A stretch of DNA of 64,000 bases from Acanthaster planci (GCF_001949145.1 NW_019091497.1:153413-217412), one strand, 5' to 3'. Positions 34,993 through 46,660 are shown, counted from the stretch's first letter. The notes: a model not told the origin generated them from the letters alone. Numbers and translations are program-made.

Positions 34993-35040
34993 ATGGCAGG
35001 ATTGGGATTTGAAAAGTTCTCGACTTTCGTCGAAACTGCT
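34993..35040 (+). CDS. possible short first coding exon
   Basis: The ATG sits in an optimal context (AATATGG). Sixteen codons (MAGLGFEKFSTFVETA) lead straight into a consensus donor GTAAGT at 35041, phase 0. With the TATA box at 34948 this forms a compact promoter, start and donor. No next exon in phase 0 could be found with confidence and the peptide matches nothing I know. Chance assembly of these short signals is possible. Confidence 0.3.
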
Positions 35041-35987
35041 GTAAGTCAGGACACGTGATATGCTGGCCACTCATTTGTGGGGGGAGTGGAGGAAATGCGT
35101 CTTAACCCAGGAAGTGCTTGAGAGCTAAGTCCAATCCCAGAAGAGACATTTTGGGAACTGATTTTTCAGTTCAGTATTTTCGAGTTGCCTATTCCCCATG
35201 TTTTTGTAACGAGGGTCAGCTTGCGTCCCTTGCAGTTTCGTCTGTTTCCAGCCGTTTGTTGGATGTGAATTCGCCCCGCGTCTCAGCCTGTTTTACACGA
35301 TCAACTGTTTTCGCCATGACTAGAGTCGTCCTTCATTGCCCAAGTCCTCCCCTATATCGTCTCATTTATGTAAGATCCTGTATCTAATCAATTTTCGCTA
35401 GTAAACCTTATCAATCTTAACTTTTGTTGACAGTTTTAGAGTTTAATATTCTAGTTAAATGCTACTTGTTTCTTTGCTCTTGATATCAGGGTGAACTTGT
35501 TTTATTCCTTTTTTCATCCGAGAAATTTGGGCTTTTTAAATAATTTACAATCGCTGATAGTTAAGAGATTTTTGGATAGCAACATTTGTGTGGTTTTACA
35601 ACTGAAGAGGTCAGGATTTGGAAACTGCAAAAATGAACATAAAGCTCATTTGCATTAACGAGTGGCTTTAGAATAACTCAAGAGGAAACATCGGCCGTAC
35701 ATTATTTCATCCCTCCACGAGTTTTTCTCTTTTTTTGCACAAAACATGCTTATTTGTCGACTTTGACCCAATGTAACAGGCGGTTGAGATTACTGAGTTA
35801 CTATCAAAATGACTGCGCTGAATATTCCTAACAACTATCATCAGGATGTGTAGCTGAGTGAGCCCTAAGGCTTTTACTGACAGAGAATGTCATTAGAACT
35901 GTTTCCTTGTGACCAAGATTGCAGAGATCATTGAATTTACGTCGCAACATGAAAAGGATTATCCCTCTTACTATTGGCTACGTCATG

Positions 35988-35993
35988 TTTATT
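35988..35993 (-). terminator. poly(A) signal AATAAA of the secreted-peptide gene
   Basis: On the minus strand AATAAA begins four bases after the TGA stop codon of the peptide ORF. It supports this ORF being the last (or only) coding exon. Confidence 0.5.
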
Positions 35994-35997
35994 GACG

Positions 35998-36210
35998 TCA
36001 ATATTTAGGTTTCCTTCCTGAAAGATGACTTGCCTGTAATAGTGTTTGAATCCGGCGGTTTTTGTCGACGTTGTCCTCGTTTTCCCAATTGGTCGCTCCC
36101 CCTGCTCGCCTCTCCATCAAGTCATCAAACTCGCGCGCCTGCGTACTTCTGCTCTGGAGTATGAGGATGAGGAGAGTGGCGCTGAAAAGGACCAGTATGG
36201 ATGCCTTCAT
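35998..36210 (-). CDS. small secreted peptide precursor, possibly a neuropeptide-type prohormone
   Basis: ATG at 36210 (A at -3) opens a 70-codon frame to TGA at 35998, close to AATAAA. Residues 1-25 form a strong signal peptide: MKAS, the hydrophobic run ILVLFSATLLILIL, then QSRSTQA. The remainder is short and charged, with two Arg-Arg sites and an SGRK motif. A convertase cut at the second RR and a Gly-Arg-Lys amidation signal would release an 11-residue amidated peptide, IQTLLQASHLS (prediction). The sequence belongs to no peptide family I recognise. One caution: CAG|GCAAGT at 36034 fits a GC-AG splice donor, so the true C-terminus may lie in another exon. Confidence 0.5.
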   Translation of the reverse strand: MKASILVLFSATLLILILQSRSTQAREFDDLMERRAGGATNWENEDNVDKNRRIQTLLQASHLSGRKPKY

Positions 36211-37197
36211 GATGACGGGCAAGATGTGACGGCTGACGGGCCTGTGTGTGCCTTTCCACTCGCTCTTGTTTGATCTCTCAGGATTAGTTCCTCCTGGAAT
36301 TGCAATGGAGAAGCAAGGGATTGCGTTTACATTTAGATATGGGCTAGATGTCTAGTGTGGCTATTTAGATCGTTTACTGCAACACAAGAGGAAACCGACT
36401 CTTCTGTCAAATTTATACACTATGAAAGTGCATTTACTCTTCGTAATCATCTTCGCAAAATGAACGTTTGTCAACAGCAGGAACATACACCAATACCTCC
36501 TTCGAGAACATGCATTATTTCATGGCTATTCGGGAAAAACATCCTTTTTCAATTGTGACTTTAATTTCAGAAAATCGTGGATGTGACACGAAATAAAATT
36601 GGAGAAGTATAGCAAGCGTCTGAAAGTGGAACATTCCAAACATTTGGTGAGGATTGACTTCGAGATGGACTAAAAATACTACATGTATAACATACAGTGT
36701 ACCCGAATGATAGGGAAAAAGTGGACAGGAAAAAGAAGATAACATTCAAAGCATAAAAAGGGAACAACGGTTAAATTAATACATTAAACATGGAGGTGTA
36801 AATAATTTTGAAATATAGTTCAATCTTTGACTATTATTTAAAGAACTAATTACATTTATTCAGTTGTTCAATTAATTAAACAACGGAACCTGTTTCGAAG
36901 CTTCTTGGTTCCAGTCGTTTGGGGCCGGTTTAAAACTTGTCATTACCACGAGAAACGGACAACTGCCTTCACAGGTATTTGCCCAAGTCCATTCGATTTA
37001 GCAGGATGCGTGTCAACCTGGCGTGGTTGTGCGTGTGGGTGCAATATGCACAATGCTCTTTCCTCTCCCTTTGCGCCGAAATTTTAAGGGCAAATGCCGG
37101 CTCGTGTTCTGTCGTGAGAAGCAGCGCATGAGCCTTGTGTTTATTTTTCCACTTAAAAAAGGTCTGGTAGACGTGGGTTGGGCCGTATAGCCATGCC

Positions 37198-37228
37198 CCG
37201 GCTTCCGTTATCGCAGAGCGGAAGCCGG
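37198..37228. other. GC-rich perfect hairpin
   Basis: CCGGCTTCCG (37198-37207) pairs perfectly with CGGAAGCCGG (37219-37228) around an 11-base loop. It lies inside a 135-codon minus-strand ORF (36969-37376) with no recognised domain. Function unknown. Confidence 0.6.
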
Positions 37229-37449
37229 ACCGAAGTTTGATCGGAAGAGTGCCGGTGACGTCAACGGGATGGAACCTATTTGCGGCTCTTAACTCCACCT
37301 CAGCATTTCCACTAGGCTTTAAAACTCTACCACATCTATTCAGAAATGTTGAAAGTTCCATGTTCTTCCTGTCCAACTTTTCACTATTTAAACGGCAGTC
37401 GGCTTCCTTTAGGCGGTATCACCGTTTATGTCTAGAGAAAGACTCATTG

Positions 37450-37920
37450 ATCACCCGATCCGACTACCCACCGCTACTTATAAGTGAGGCCTATGCAGCA
37501 AAATAGCCATGCTCTATCTGTGATGGTAATATAATATCGTACGATGCAATACCGGTACTGTAGGCAAACTTATAAGTGAGGATTGTTCGAGCCTTCTGCA
37601 TGCAAACTTTCGTGACGCTGACCTTCTGCGTGCAAACTTTCGTGACGCTGACTAGTCTCACTTATAAGTTTGCCTACCGTATCGCATCATACGATGATAA
37701 TAATAATACATGTACTAATTACTAAAAGCGCAAATTTCATATAGATATGTTCAAATGCGCTGTACAATGAAGACATTAAGCGAGGAACAATGAATACATT
37801 TAAACATGGTTGAGCCGATGGCACACAAGGCTTCCTTTATGATATATTAGCATCATAGTTGTTGCGGCTATTTTGCTACACATGCCTCACTAAGTAACGG
37901 TGGGTAATCGAACCGGGTGC
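37450..37920. mobile_element. foldback DNA element of about 470 bp, with a smaller one nested inside
   Basis: The left arm (from about 37450) and the reverse complement of the right arm (to about 37920) share CACCCG, ACTACCCACCG, AGTGAGGC, GCAAAATAGCC and TGATG-TAATAT blocks, an imperfect match over about 80 bp. No coding sequence is present. It is a MITE or foldback element interrupted by the inner palindrome at 37536-37695. Confidence 0.65.
37536..37695. mobile_element. 160-bp inner inverted-repeat element
   Basis: Left end ATCGTACGATGCAATACC and right end (reverse complement) ATCGTATGATGCGATAC, then GTAGGCAAACTTATAAGTGAG in both arms. The centre carries two copies of a 30-bp tandem unit (37592-37621 and 37622-37651) that differ by one base. 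It could be a recent insertion in, or an internal expansion of, the outer element. Confidence 0.7.
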
Positions 37921-38177
37921 AACGACATACATTCCTTGTAGATTCGTTTATATTTTCCTTGCATGCATGTAACGAGCTGAATGATCGTTTGAGATTATCC
38001 AAAATAACTGTAACTTATTAGCTTAATGTTACGCCAAAAATGAAAGCCTGCTGGAAATGCAGTAGCGTCAGTGTGAAGTATGCACAAACATTCATTTGTA
38101 GCCAATGTAGGCATGACACACGGTTGAGAAACTTCACATTTAAATTGACTTTTGGTCTAGTTTCAAAATCATTAGAT

Positions 38178-38434
38178 ACAATAATACTTTTTTTTTCAAT
38201 TTTTTTCGGTACCCGCTGCTTCACCTGACTCGGACCGGCCAGCCGACCCCGGCAAGCTCGGTGTTCGAGTGGTGAAGACGTCTGCACTAGTAAGCAGGAG
38301 GTTGTGGGTTCGAGTCCCACCCAAGTAAGCTTGTGACTCTTTTTCGCAAGCTTTCGGACAAGCACTGAGCATACAATGTTTATCAATATGTACGTTGGGC
38401 AAGGGCAAAACCTGTTATATAAACAATAATACTT
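38178..38434 (+). mobile_element. retroposed tRNA-like (tRNA-Thr-type) segment flanked by 12-bp direct repeats
   Basis: An exact 12-bp repeat, ACAATAATACTT, flanks the segment (38178-38189 and 38423-38434) as a target duplication. On the plus strand there is a perfect A box (TGGTGAAGACG, 38270-38280), a perfect B box (GGTTCGAGTCC, 38307-38317), a 5-bp T-stem with a 7-base loop, and CTAGTAA as in tRNA-Thr(AGT). The anticodon loop has one extra base and the acceptor stem does not pair, so it is not a working tRNA. A T-rich run next to the left repeat looks like a poly(A) tail of the opposite strand. Confidence 0.8.
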
Positions 38435-41400
38435 ACAGGTAAGACTTTGCCAGTACCCGTTTTTCTTGATTTTTTTTTTAGGGGTGTGGCTGCAATGAAT
38501 ATCTCTTAGGCACATTTTTTTTGCAATTTTCTGCTCTTTTTCTATGAAAACTCTTTTACATTACTATTTCGTAAAATGTTTTGAAAATTATCTGTGTTTT
38601 CCAAGAAAACTTAGGGCGCAGTTGTTGTAATGCCATGCAGGGAAAATACATTGCTCTGCATAAGTTTTCTGTTCAAATTATGAACCCAGAATTTAATCAC
38701 TGAAAACGTTTCTGAGAATTGGATTGACGCCTTCTTATTGCTGTGCACATAAACAGCAAGGAATCAGCAATGAAGTGAACATTTAGTCTAGAACATGTAC
38801 AAATGTGTAGAACATTTTTGGGCGCAAATCAGTGTAACAGTGAGAGTTTCTTCCTAGGATTACATCACAGTTTTGCTCATGAATGTGGAAATACACATTA
38901 GCATAAAACCAAAAAGGCAATAAATTACCCTTTGAAATATTGAAACCGAAGGGGAAAATAAGGTCAACTGAGATAAAAGGTGTATTTTGAAGGTCTGTAT
39001 TGAAAGAAATTGACTACAGCGACCCTTTAAGGTGCGAAAAGTGTTCGCAACGTTTAACGTTCTACGTATCCTATTTTTGAAATGGGAGATATTAAGAGAA
39101 ATATTCCACGAGCATGTAGCATACAATGTCACTCGAATAGAATAAGTTGATGTACCAGCAAGCTCTTTTAAATATCTTATTGCATAAACAAGTGACCTTG
39201 GCCGCATCACGATGCACACTGCCGTTTTTGAGCGGATTCATTGTTTACTTGAGTATATTACAGCTATTTCTCCGAAATTTCCCATACTTCTGAATATATT
39301 AGCACCAAATATCCGATTTTTGACAGATGATTCACTCTGTTCCCTAGAGATATATCAAATTCAATCACAGCGCCAAATCTTTAAAGATGCCATTCTCTCT
39401 TTGTCTCGTTTCCTTTCTTGCGGGTAGGTAAATATGTGGTACGCTGGAATGTATATGGCGCATTTAAAGAGCCCTTGGATATTATAATTGCCAAACCACT
39501 CATCATAGTGAATGGTTGCAGAGAATATTTTTCGAAATACTCTGAGAAGAGCACTAGCACGAACCCGTGCCAACATCATAATATACTCCCCCACAGCCAT
39601 TACACGCTTGAATGAGTGACTCGCTATACTTTACTCCAGTGTAATGACCAGTGTATAACGTCCATTAAAATACTACAGAAGCCCAGGGGAGCTGTGGGGG
39701 CGTGCTACATTGATAGGGAGAAGAGACATACTTCCTTTCTCCGCTGATGGTGGAAGCACGTTTGTGGTATTTCGGTCATCTGGGAATCTGAGTTCGTTTA
39801 CTTAATAGTTTCTCACTGAGGACGGAAGAAATTATCAGTTTTGTGTTTGAATGGCAGGTTGATTTGTAGTAATTATGACTTCAAAAACATGATTACGATT
39901 TCATGACAATCAACAGATTCTAATACTTTTTCAACGAATATTTTGAGCTTGGAATCATTTGGGAAGCTGAATGTAAAACGTTTAGTCTGTGAATATTGAT
40001 GATGGCAAATGTGCCTTCTTATCCAATTATACAATGTATTTTTACATTTGTGAGTATACGTATTGTTCTCTTACAGTAATGCCAAATAGTGCGGAATTCT
40101 ATTAAAATTTACATATGCCTACAGCAGGAGTCTGCAAGATCTGCAGTGCAAAGTATTTAGCGTTTTCCTGACGTTTGAAATATCAGTCAACTTTGAAAAT
40201 TCCATTTGAAAATGCACTTATAACTATTAGGTTTCCTATGTTAGATGTGCGTGAACGAGCATCTTTTGTGTTGTTTCAGGCGTCGAATATTGCGTCCTGA
40301 CAGGTACTGCTGTGAATGATAAGCTTTCCAATACCCCAGCAGTCCGATTATTTCTCATTATATTTCCTTGGAGTAGCTCTATATGCACTTGTTGGCAACT
40401 GAGCGACGGGTAGCCCGAGCCCTCAGAAACATGTCAGTGGTGAGATTGATAGGGTTCACACACAAATCCGTGGCGGCACAATGGGCAGGAACGAGCCAGT
40501 GAGTTTGGATTCTGTTAAAGGTGACCATTGAAATCTATTGAGAATATTGTTGATAACAAGACCTGTAACAACCCAACATACATCTTTCCACAGTGGCACA
40601 CCTAGGATTTGTCGTGGGGAAGGTGTCGGACCGGTGTTTACCCCCGAAATAGCTCATGGTGCTTACCCACGATTACGCCACAAGGGACTGGGATTTACAG
40701 CTATGTCAGAGAGTTGTATCTTCGCTTTTTCAGAAAAAAAACCTTGAGTGCGCGCATTTCGACAACATGCCGTTTTAACTGCAGTTTTATTCACGGCGAG
40801 TTTCCATAACTCGATTGCCCTGTCTCCTCTTCCTTGGTCGTAATTTGACAAACAGTCCCGCGTCCACGGCACAAGGGGATTGGTTAGTGGTGATGTAGCG
40901 CCAAGACACTTCATGGAACACACGTGCGTGCCACTGGCCATCACCGCAAGTTTACAATTGCCGCCAAAGGGACACCGTGAGTTGCTTATCGCTGCGGGAT
41001 CACCCAGTAGTAATTGTACAAGTAAACCTCAGATTGTGAACAAACACACAGTAGACTCAATTCTCTTTTATCTTGGTAAACCATCAACAGCGCGCGACGC
41101 ATACCATTACCAACGTGGTCGATTACTTACTGTCGATATTTGGAAATTGTCAGCCTCAATAAAGTATGACCCACATACCTCGATGCGCAGCTTGTGGAGA
41201 AAACGTATTCTTAAGGGTTTCAACAGAGTAATAAATCATTCAGGATGGGCGTATTTCGTTATACATTTAAGGGATAAAGTATACGCTTCACTTTCAACAC
41301 CTTTTGACTAAAAGCGGAAATCCAATAGAGACTGATAATGTCATTATAATGGAAACTTATCTAATTCAGCTTGGTTGAAAAGATTCGAAACCAATGTTTG

Positions 41401-43810
41401 ATGACCATTCGTGAGCATCAAGTGAGAGACTAAATATACTCCGAATTGACGGAATCGGAATTCGAAAGCCCTGCTAAAGGAATTGGGTGGCATTGGCGCA
41501 CTTTCCGAAAACGGATGAAATAGAATAATTCAGAGGAAACATCATTAGGAAACGTATTCGGAAGTAGGCTGCATAATGTGGAACTCTTTCAAGAAGCCCC
41601 GAACTGAAAAGTACATTAAACTTTACATTACATTAAAGCATTACAGCTACGCCAATGAAACAAAAATACTTTAAGATAGATATAAATTTCAAACGGCGGG
41701 AAACTGTTTCCTATTCATATAAATATTCGTTATATGATCTATCAAACAGCACTCGGATCTGTGTCATTTACCTCAACATGTATACGTGGTGAATACCAAC
41801 AAATCATGGTGTACAACTGAAAGGAAAATAGGAAGTACCAGTTAAAGGACAACTGTGGTTTCCAAAAGAAACAAGTTCAAAGTTCCATTTAGCAGATGAT
41901 TCCGTAATGTGCAGACGGGGCAGGCTATCTCGTTTTCCATCCGTTTATACAAGAAACACGCAGTCCATGCACGTACAGGTCGTGTTACCCTGTGGCGTTG
42001 CGCGCCTCGGCCTTAATGCTCCCTAGATGGGCTAGCCGACTTGATTGTTCCGAAATCAGATTCATTACTTTCTGCAATTGGAAAACAGAACGATGATGGA
42101 GAAAAGTGCAATCCATTCGGAGAGATGGAAGGCCGGGATGCTATTTTGTGTTTTGTTTTTATCAACTACAGTGGTGTGTTGGTTTCGTAACATTAGGTCT
42201 ATAAGTACGGATGACGTCAAAATTTGTTCACGTGTTCAATTCCCTAAGGAAGCAGTGAGGGCTATGGTCCAATGAGCACCATAGGACAGCACACAGGGGT
42301 CTAATTATTTACGCCTTTGGTTGACAGTTTTAGCAGGTGTATGTGTGATTGTGAAAACCATTCTGTGATCTTATATACATCAAGCAACACACCAACACGC
42401 CTTGCACACGTACGTGATATATAATTTCCACAAAATGATCAAAACAAAGACAATGTTTATAAGAAGGGATCAACATAGTTACAATGGCAGCTGAAATCTA
42501 TCACCTGTTCTTTACTTAACAGGCAGGATCAAGAAAGTGTGTACTGTTTGCAGACTTTCATTTCAAGCGATGTGATATAGCAACAGTGGCATTCGAGACA
42601 AGAACCAGGCTTCAGGTAACATGATGAGTCATGTGCCAATTATTCAACATTCATTCATTTCAGACGATGAAAGACCCTTTGACAATTACACCAATTCGTG
42701 CTTGATAAGGGCAGATATGCAAGAACATGCCATCTTCAAAGGAGTTTCCCTTCAGGTGGAAATATTTCAATCAGGATGATCGAGCTAGAGCTATGTGTTT
42801 CTCGCTGCTATGTAAATTGTAAGGTAACCGTGGATGGCGAATCTTGATTATGCCAGTATCGTGCAAATTAGTTGCAGTACTTCGACCTCCGGTTCCTATT
42901 CTGAGTCAAGTTCTCAATTTAAACGGTTGCAGTTGTCAAGGAGACGATGACGGTCGTTCAAGTCAAACAGTATGGTGGATGCGAAACTGCATCATTCAAA
43001 TTACTTATTTAAGGAAGTCATTTATGACATCTGAGAAAGCCAAGAATAGAAACGAAAATTAAAAAAAATGCACAAGCTGTCCCAAAACAAAATGAAATAT
43101 ATAGCAACTAGTTTTTCTTTTTTTTTCTGACATACTTTTATCGCAATGCATTTCTAGCAAGCACTGCTGTAGTCAACATCTTTCACGAGCCTACCAATAG
43201 ATTCCGTTGAAATGAACAGGAAAAACAAACTTAACATATACACAGAGATGCCCCTGAGAAAAGGATAGATTCCCTTCGTAGTTTGATATAAAATTAGTAG
43301 CATTAATATGAACACGAAATTCACTGACACAAAGTAACATTAAATATCTATTCAATCCGCAAACATTTCTTTGTTTGGGAATATAAACGTGTAATACCTT
43401 TAATTGAGCCCCCCAACAATTAAGGCGTTACTTGCAATTTCAAATAGAGTTTCTTTATTTTTTCTTCAATTCCACTCAAATCTTATTTTTCAAATAATCA
43501 TTCTTGGTGTTTGATGTGAGTCCCAGGTGTGTAACGTCGTGGGGTTTTGGTTAAATATCTGATATCCTGAGATGCGTCGTGCTCGCTCCTGCTTAGCATA
43601 CATAACCCCGTCATAGTGTTGGGCGTTTAAACAAAAAGCGCTGTCGCAGAACATCTCTTTCCGGGCGTAGCTTGGCTGTCCCAATCGCCATCGCCCATGG
43701 CTAACCGTAACATCTCCGGTCGATATGCATCGATCGCCACCATTCTCTGACCAATCTCTGACTGAAATTTGTTGTCCCAACAAAATAAGGCGCATGAGAT
43801 CTGGGTTAAG
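38435..43810. other. intergenic, no supported gene
   Basis: The longest ORF (frame open 40844-41311, plus) could follow an acceptor-like AACAG at 40855, but its product matches nothing. An ORF at 42045-42275 has a single hydrophobic stretch (GMLFCVLFLSTTVVCW) without other support. The rest is AT-rich non-coding DNA. Confidence 0.4.
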
Positions 43811-44095
43811 TTATACGGGGCTCCGTGGCACCCCCGTTCATTGTTGTCTGTTCTGCTTTGTTGTACTCGGCGATGCAGGGAAATCTCTCCTGGGGAAAAA
43901 TAGCTCCAGCAAATGCGGAAAGTACTGTCGAACTCTTGAGGACAGAAAAGGGGAAAAATCGAAGGCCACAAATCACAGGGTGGGAAACACTGTGGCCAGG
44001 TGTTGCCGACTTAAATATGGATTTTTTAGGGGAAGGGGGCTTGATCTTAGATTCGAGTTCAATGCATGATGGCGTCTTCTACTGTATCGCAACAG
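43811..44095 (+). CDS. possible immunoglobulin V-like exon (candidate)
   Basis: In one frame the exon carries an Ig-like pattern: IVVCSAL, a Trp 14 residues later (GNLSWGK), then GGLILDSSSMHDGVFYC ending 64 residues after the Trp, close to V-set spacing. A TTAAG acceptor (weak polypyrimidine tract) and a CAG|GTTGTG donor would give a 285-nt exon of symmetric 1-1 phase, typical of Ig exons. The patch is richer in G+C than its surroundings. Against it: weak splice sites, no neighbouring exon, and open frames on the other strand. It could be a chance match or a relic. Confidence 0.27.
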
Positions 44096-44804
44096 GTTGT
44101 GTGGAGACATCAGTCAGTTTTGACTGACTTGCTGAGTGTTATTGGCCGGGGCTGTCGAGTGCCCGGCGGAAACTCTAGAGTACTCTTATTTGGAATCAAG
44201 GCGGTGACGTGGACTGGGAGCGCGGGATTGGAAAACACCGAAGTGGAAAAAGAGAAAGCTGGGATGAGTGCTCGATATCCATCACGGCTGAGGTACCTCA
44301 ATGGGGCGACCTAAGACGCAACCCGAGCACTTACGGATGAACAACGTACAAGATTACCTGTGTTGCCCCGGCGAATACTGTACATTTTACGAAGCGGTGT
44401 CGGCATACTGTATTCTCCAGTGTGACAAAGGCATTCTGAACGGAGTGGAAATGAACGTAGAACCCTCTGGCGGTAAATCATGGGCGCAAATGTTGCATTT
44501 GTCCGCGGCGCGTCTTAATTCAATCCAAGGTTCCCTGGGGACAGACCTTTTGTGTTTATGCGATTACACTGTAGGTTTGTTCAATAAAGGACAGCGGCTG
44601 TAACAATAATTGTACAGCAATGTAGCTGCTTAAAAAGTTGTTTCGAATAGATGAGGAACCCATTGAAGAGCACCACAAAATGGTCTAGGGAACGCTTCGA
44701 GAATATCTCCAGACATCTGAACTTGTGCTTTTGTATTATAACAAAATAGCGACAAAGGCGAGAAATGGCCTTTTTCACACATACAGAAATTCACTTTTAA
44801 AACA

Positions 44805-44969
44805 ATACGGGCTATTTACAAATGTGCATTTCCAAGAAATTGCAACGCGTTGACCAATCACAATGTGCGAAATCTGTCGACCCTTTCGAAACGCTCATTC
44901 GTGGACAGATTTAGCGAATATATGATTGACCGCTGCGTTGCAAACTATTGGAGGCGCACTATCGTCTAT
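44805..44969. mobile_element. 165-bp MITE, copy 2
   Basis: Same family and same length as 34749-34913. Arms start ATACGGGC (left) and ATAGACG (right, reverse complement). They share TTGCAACG, GACCAATCACAATGTGCG and AATCTGTC, paired with imperfect partners on the right. The right flank is TA; the left flank is mutated (CA). It is more diverged from a perfect hairpin than copy 1, so it is probably older. Confidence 0.75.
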
Positions 44970-46606
44970 TAATGAATAGATGTTGCAGATTTATCTTTGA
45001 TCTACAACAATGGTCATTCAGTCAGCTCGTGCTGATTTAACATGGCAGGGTCCTTAAAAGTGTTTGAGCCTACAAAAGGCACAGCTTCGAAAACGCAGAA
45101 CGACTTCTAATAAAACAAATTTATAACTTTATTAAATGTTGTGTTCTTTGCCTATTTCACTTCTTTTTTCTTGGGCAGAATGGATGCGAAGATACTGGTA
45201 CTAAGTAACATGTTAAGTAGCATCAACTTGTAATCCAATCGGCCAATCGACAAAACAACTCACACTTTCTCATTTTGTAGCGGATCTCTGTGAGAGAGGC
45301 CCTATTTGAGAGCGTAATTGCTCATTGATCACATGTGTATACGGCACCCTCCACATTATGCACAGTCAGGATTGCATCGCACAGCTGATATAACTTCAAA
45401 AGGCGCGACTTCTCATCTTGCTGGAGGTGCAGTAAGCTGAGACCAAAATTAAATTAAATCCGAGAAGTGGTGATATCCCCTGCGTTTGCACACGGCCTGA
45501 TGAAAAACAAAATGTGGAACACGCTTCTCGTCGGGTGGATGCATTCATTCCGGTTTGGGATTTACACCAAATTTTTTTCCCCGTCGCCAAAACAAAGCAA
45601 AACTTGGTCTGTTTTTTTCTTCTACTGAGCTCCAATGTCGTCGAAAGAGCTCAGTGGACAAGCGATATGTTGCAGGGGCCACTGGCGACATGTGCTCCGC
45701 CACGGCCTCTGCTCGGATTTGGTGTTGACAATGGTAATGGACCGCGTCCATTAAAACTCTGCGAACCGTGTAACACGTCATCGCCTGCCCATAATCAAAT
45801 AATGCACATCCAGTATCACTTGCGTGTATACCATTCACAAAATTCAACGGAAGCTGCAACTCCAAAGGTTGACGTTTGGTTGCATTGATTCTCTCCTATG
45901 TCAGAGTTACTTAACTATGCGTAAACTTTAACCAAGTGTATGAACCAAATTCGCAGACGTTATAGAGTGCATCATACGGCGCACCTATTTGAGTAAATAC
46001 TACGCAGGAAATATATCTGGGACTTATTCCCCTGTCATACCATAGCCGGTAAAAAAATGCCAAAGGAGAGAGTCTTAACTCATTTCACATCCAAAAAGGA
46101 AATTAGACCCAAATTGAAGGTGTAGGTCCATGTTGTTGCTTATAGTGGCAAAAGTTGAGCTACACCAGAAAGCAAATGATGGTTGGAGGCGTCTGTCCTT
46201 GTTTCAGGTAAGTTCTGACCTGTTCATGGTAAGAATTGGTCGTGGGCGCTAATAATCGGCCATTAGGCAAAACTACACTAAACGTGATCATTGACAAAAT
46301 ATGTCGGGAGGCTCAACGGAGCTCTCTTCAATCAGTTTGATCTTTCCACTTGTTCCGCTTGACACTTTCGACAACAACACTGGAATGCGGTTTTTTTTGG
46401 GGGGGGGGAAGCTTAAGGAGTTTTCCAGCAATAACTTATGCCCATTTCACTAAATTTGTGCGAGAAAGGCCAGCCAAAAATCGTGGCCTTAAATGGGGTT
46501 ATGAGACAAGGGGGGTGAGATAGTGTGAAAAATAGCTCTTTCGGGTGTCAAATAAACTGCCTGAACTGTATCCGTCAAACAAAACGCAACGTTGGAACCT
46601 CTGCAG
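44970..46606. other. intergenic, no gene recognised
   Basis: Short ORFs only. A T8G10 homopolymer run lies near 46391-46408. Confidence 0.4.
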
Positions 46607-46660
46607 TCTCCTGACGACGCACAGAGCTTACTGTCTGAAACGTTGAGCATCCTTCGGTTC
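46607..46660 (+). repeat. dispersed repeat motif, related to bases 1-55
   Basis: This is the plus-strand counterpart of the minus-strand motif at 1-55. It contains CTGACGA, an imperfect 7-bp stem (CGCACAG with CTGTCTG), then AAACGTTGAG and CGGTTC. One reading frame gives SPDDAQSLLSETLS, but the frame itself is not supported as a gene. The sequence leads directly into the hairpin at 46656. Confidence 0.5.

Noticed and set aside
38253-38333. Functional tRNA-Thr gene
   Set aside because: The anticodon loop has eight bases, the acceptor arm does not pair at the right distance, and the segment is flanked by target duplications.
38018-38515. 165-codon minus-strand ORF
   Set aside because: It runs through the antisense of the tRNA-like retroposed segment; such frames are a known annotation artefact.
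40844-41311. Long plus-strand frame behind an acceptor-like AACAG
   Set aside because: The translation shows no recognisable motif and no matching donor or neighbouring exon; kept only as an unassigned ORF.
42045-42275. Type II membrane protein or signal-anchor exon
   Set aside because: One hydrophobic stretch only, no convincing donor or promoter.
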